Of a DNA stretch of 64,000 nucleotides, positions 63,837-64,000 are shown in pieces. How positions within the stretch are numbered: the stretch's first letter is position 1; each line of letters opens with the position of its first letter. The position numbers were made by a program, and so were the translations under genes. The DNA comes from Prosthecochloris marina (GTDB taxonomy: Bacteria; Bacteroidota; Chlorobiia; Chlorobiales; Chlorobiaceae), in NCBI RefSeq assembly GCF_003182595.1, contig NZ_PDNZ01000001.1, positions 372,001 through 436,000 of the forward strand, given 5' to 3'. Under the pieces are notes generated by a model, which saw only the letters and a list, made by a program, of their open reading frames with translations, made no database searches and had not been told where the DNA came from.

Positions 63837-64000
63837 CTATTTCAGGTCAAGAACTCTTTTTTCAACCTCCGAATAGGCATCCTCCACTCCTCCAAGATCA
63901 AACCGAAACCGGTCTTTGTCCATTTTTTCACCTGTATCGAGATCCCAGAAACGGCATGTATCAGGACTTATCTCGTCACCAAGAAGAATCTCACCCTTAT
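63837..64000 (-). CDS. purC: SAICAR synthase PurC, C-terminal fragment
   Basis: The last 53 codons of a gene that begins outside the window. The reading [20 protein letters not shown] is the highly conserved C-terminal signature of phosphoribosylaminoimidazole-succinocarboxamide synthase. It is followed by [17 protein letters not shown] and a TAG stop at 63837-63839. Purine biosynthesis. Confidence 0.85.
   Translation of the reverse strand, partial: KGEILLGDEISPDTCRFWDLDTGEKMDKDRFRFDLGGVEDAYSEVEKRVLDLK

Overview
The window reads as chromosome of a green sulfur bacterium (Chlorobiota; a Chlorobium- or Prosthecochloris-type organism is my best guess). This is an inference from gene content: a sulfide:quinone-oxidoreductase-like flavoprotein, the anaerobic ThiS-ThiG-ThiH thiazole branch, an ArsA/Get3-type ATPase with a C-terminal HSP20-like domain, an ECF-type nickel importer, and an acyltransferase that could belong to carotenoid tailoring. 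No rRNA genes, CRISPR arrays, intact insertion sequences or integrases were seen. One tRNA gene is present, an initiator-type tRNA-Met just downstream of metG.

Layout. 1-10.7 kb: the end of a TonB-dependent receptor, a beta-propeller phytase lipoprotein, an SQR-like flavoprotein, thiSGH, a CPBP protease, an overlapping pair of unknown genes, a methyltransferase, and a SulP transporter with a tandem Usp protein. 10.9-22.1 kb: an accessory region, almost all on the minus strand, of unrelated single genes: methyltransferases, a GNAT-thioredoxin-like fusion, a quinone reductase, an S41 protease, HXXEE and DUF3788 proteins, an AadA-type aminoglycoside nucleotidyltransferase, an ICMT-like methyltransferase, an NmrA-like reductase and a V8-like protease. 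It carries two decayed copies of a REP-associated (Y1) transposase. A perfect 22-bp direct repeat (10870-10891 and 18435-18456) brackets its first 7.6 kb.

22.4-33.1 kb: apbE, pgi, an RsbW-like kinase, amtB-glnB with a TorF-like outer-membrane protein, then nikR and a complete nickel ECF importer (DUF4198 NikK-like, NikM, NikL, NikQ, NikO). 33.1-41.7 kb: a large GNAT-like protein, a DUF2892 protein, DAHP synthase, a sigma-54 two-component system next to a secreted four-EF-hand protein with a plausible -24/-12 promoter and palindromic upstream sites, a remarkable ABC-ATPase homologue that has lost every nucleotide-binding motif, and ArsA.

41.9-55.5 kb: a MltD-type LysM transglycosylase, truA, a run of GH13-like, PfkB, sodium/solute symporter, maf and miaA genes, a STAS protein with an AT-hook-like tail, a sterol-desaturase-family protein, Cfa and a NamZ-like muramidase. 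55.6-64 kb: housekeeping genes on the minus strand (tRNA-fMet, metG, ricT, a PlsC-like acyltransferase, aspC, coaD, rsmD, a transketolase N-terminal half, dedA, and the end of purC).

The most notable observations are the pseudo-ABC ATPase (39750-40394), the repeat-flanked accessory block with its aadA homologue, the sigma-54/EF-hand module, a GH13 protein with Asn in place of the third catalytic Asp, and a STAS protein with Cys at the usual phospho-serine position. All product names come from reading motifs by eye; no database search was run.
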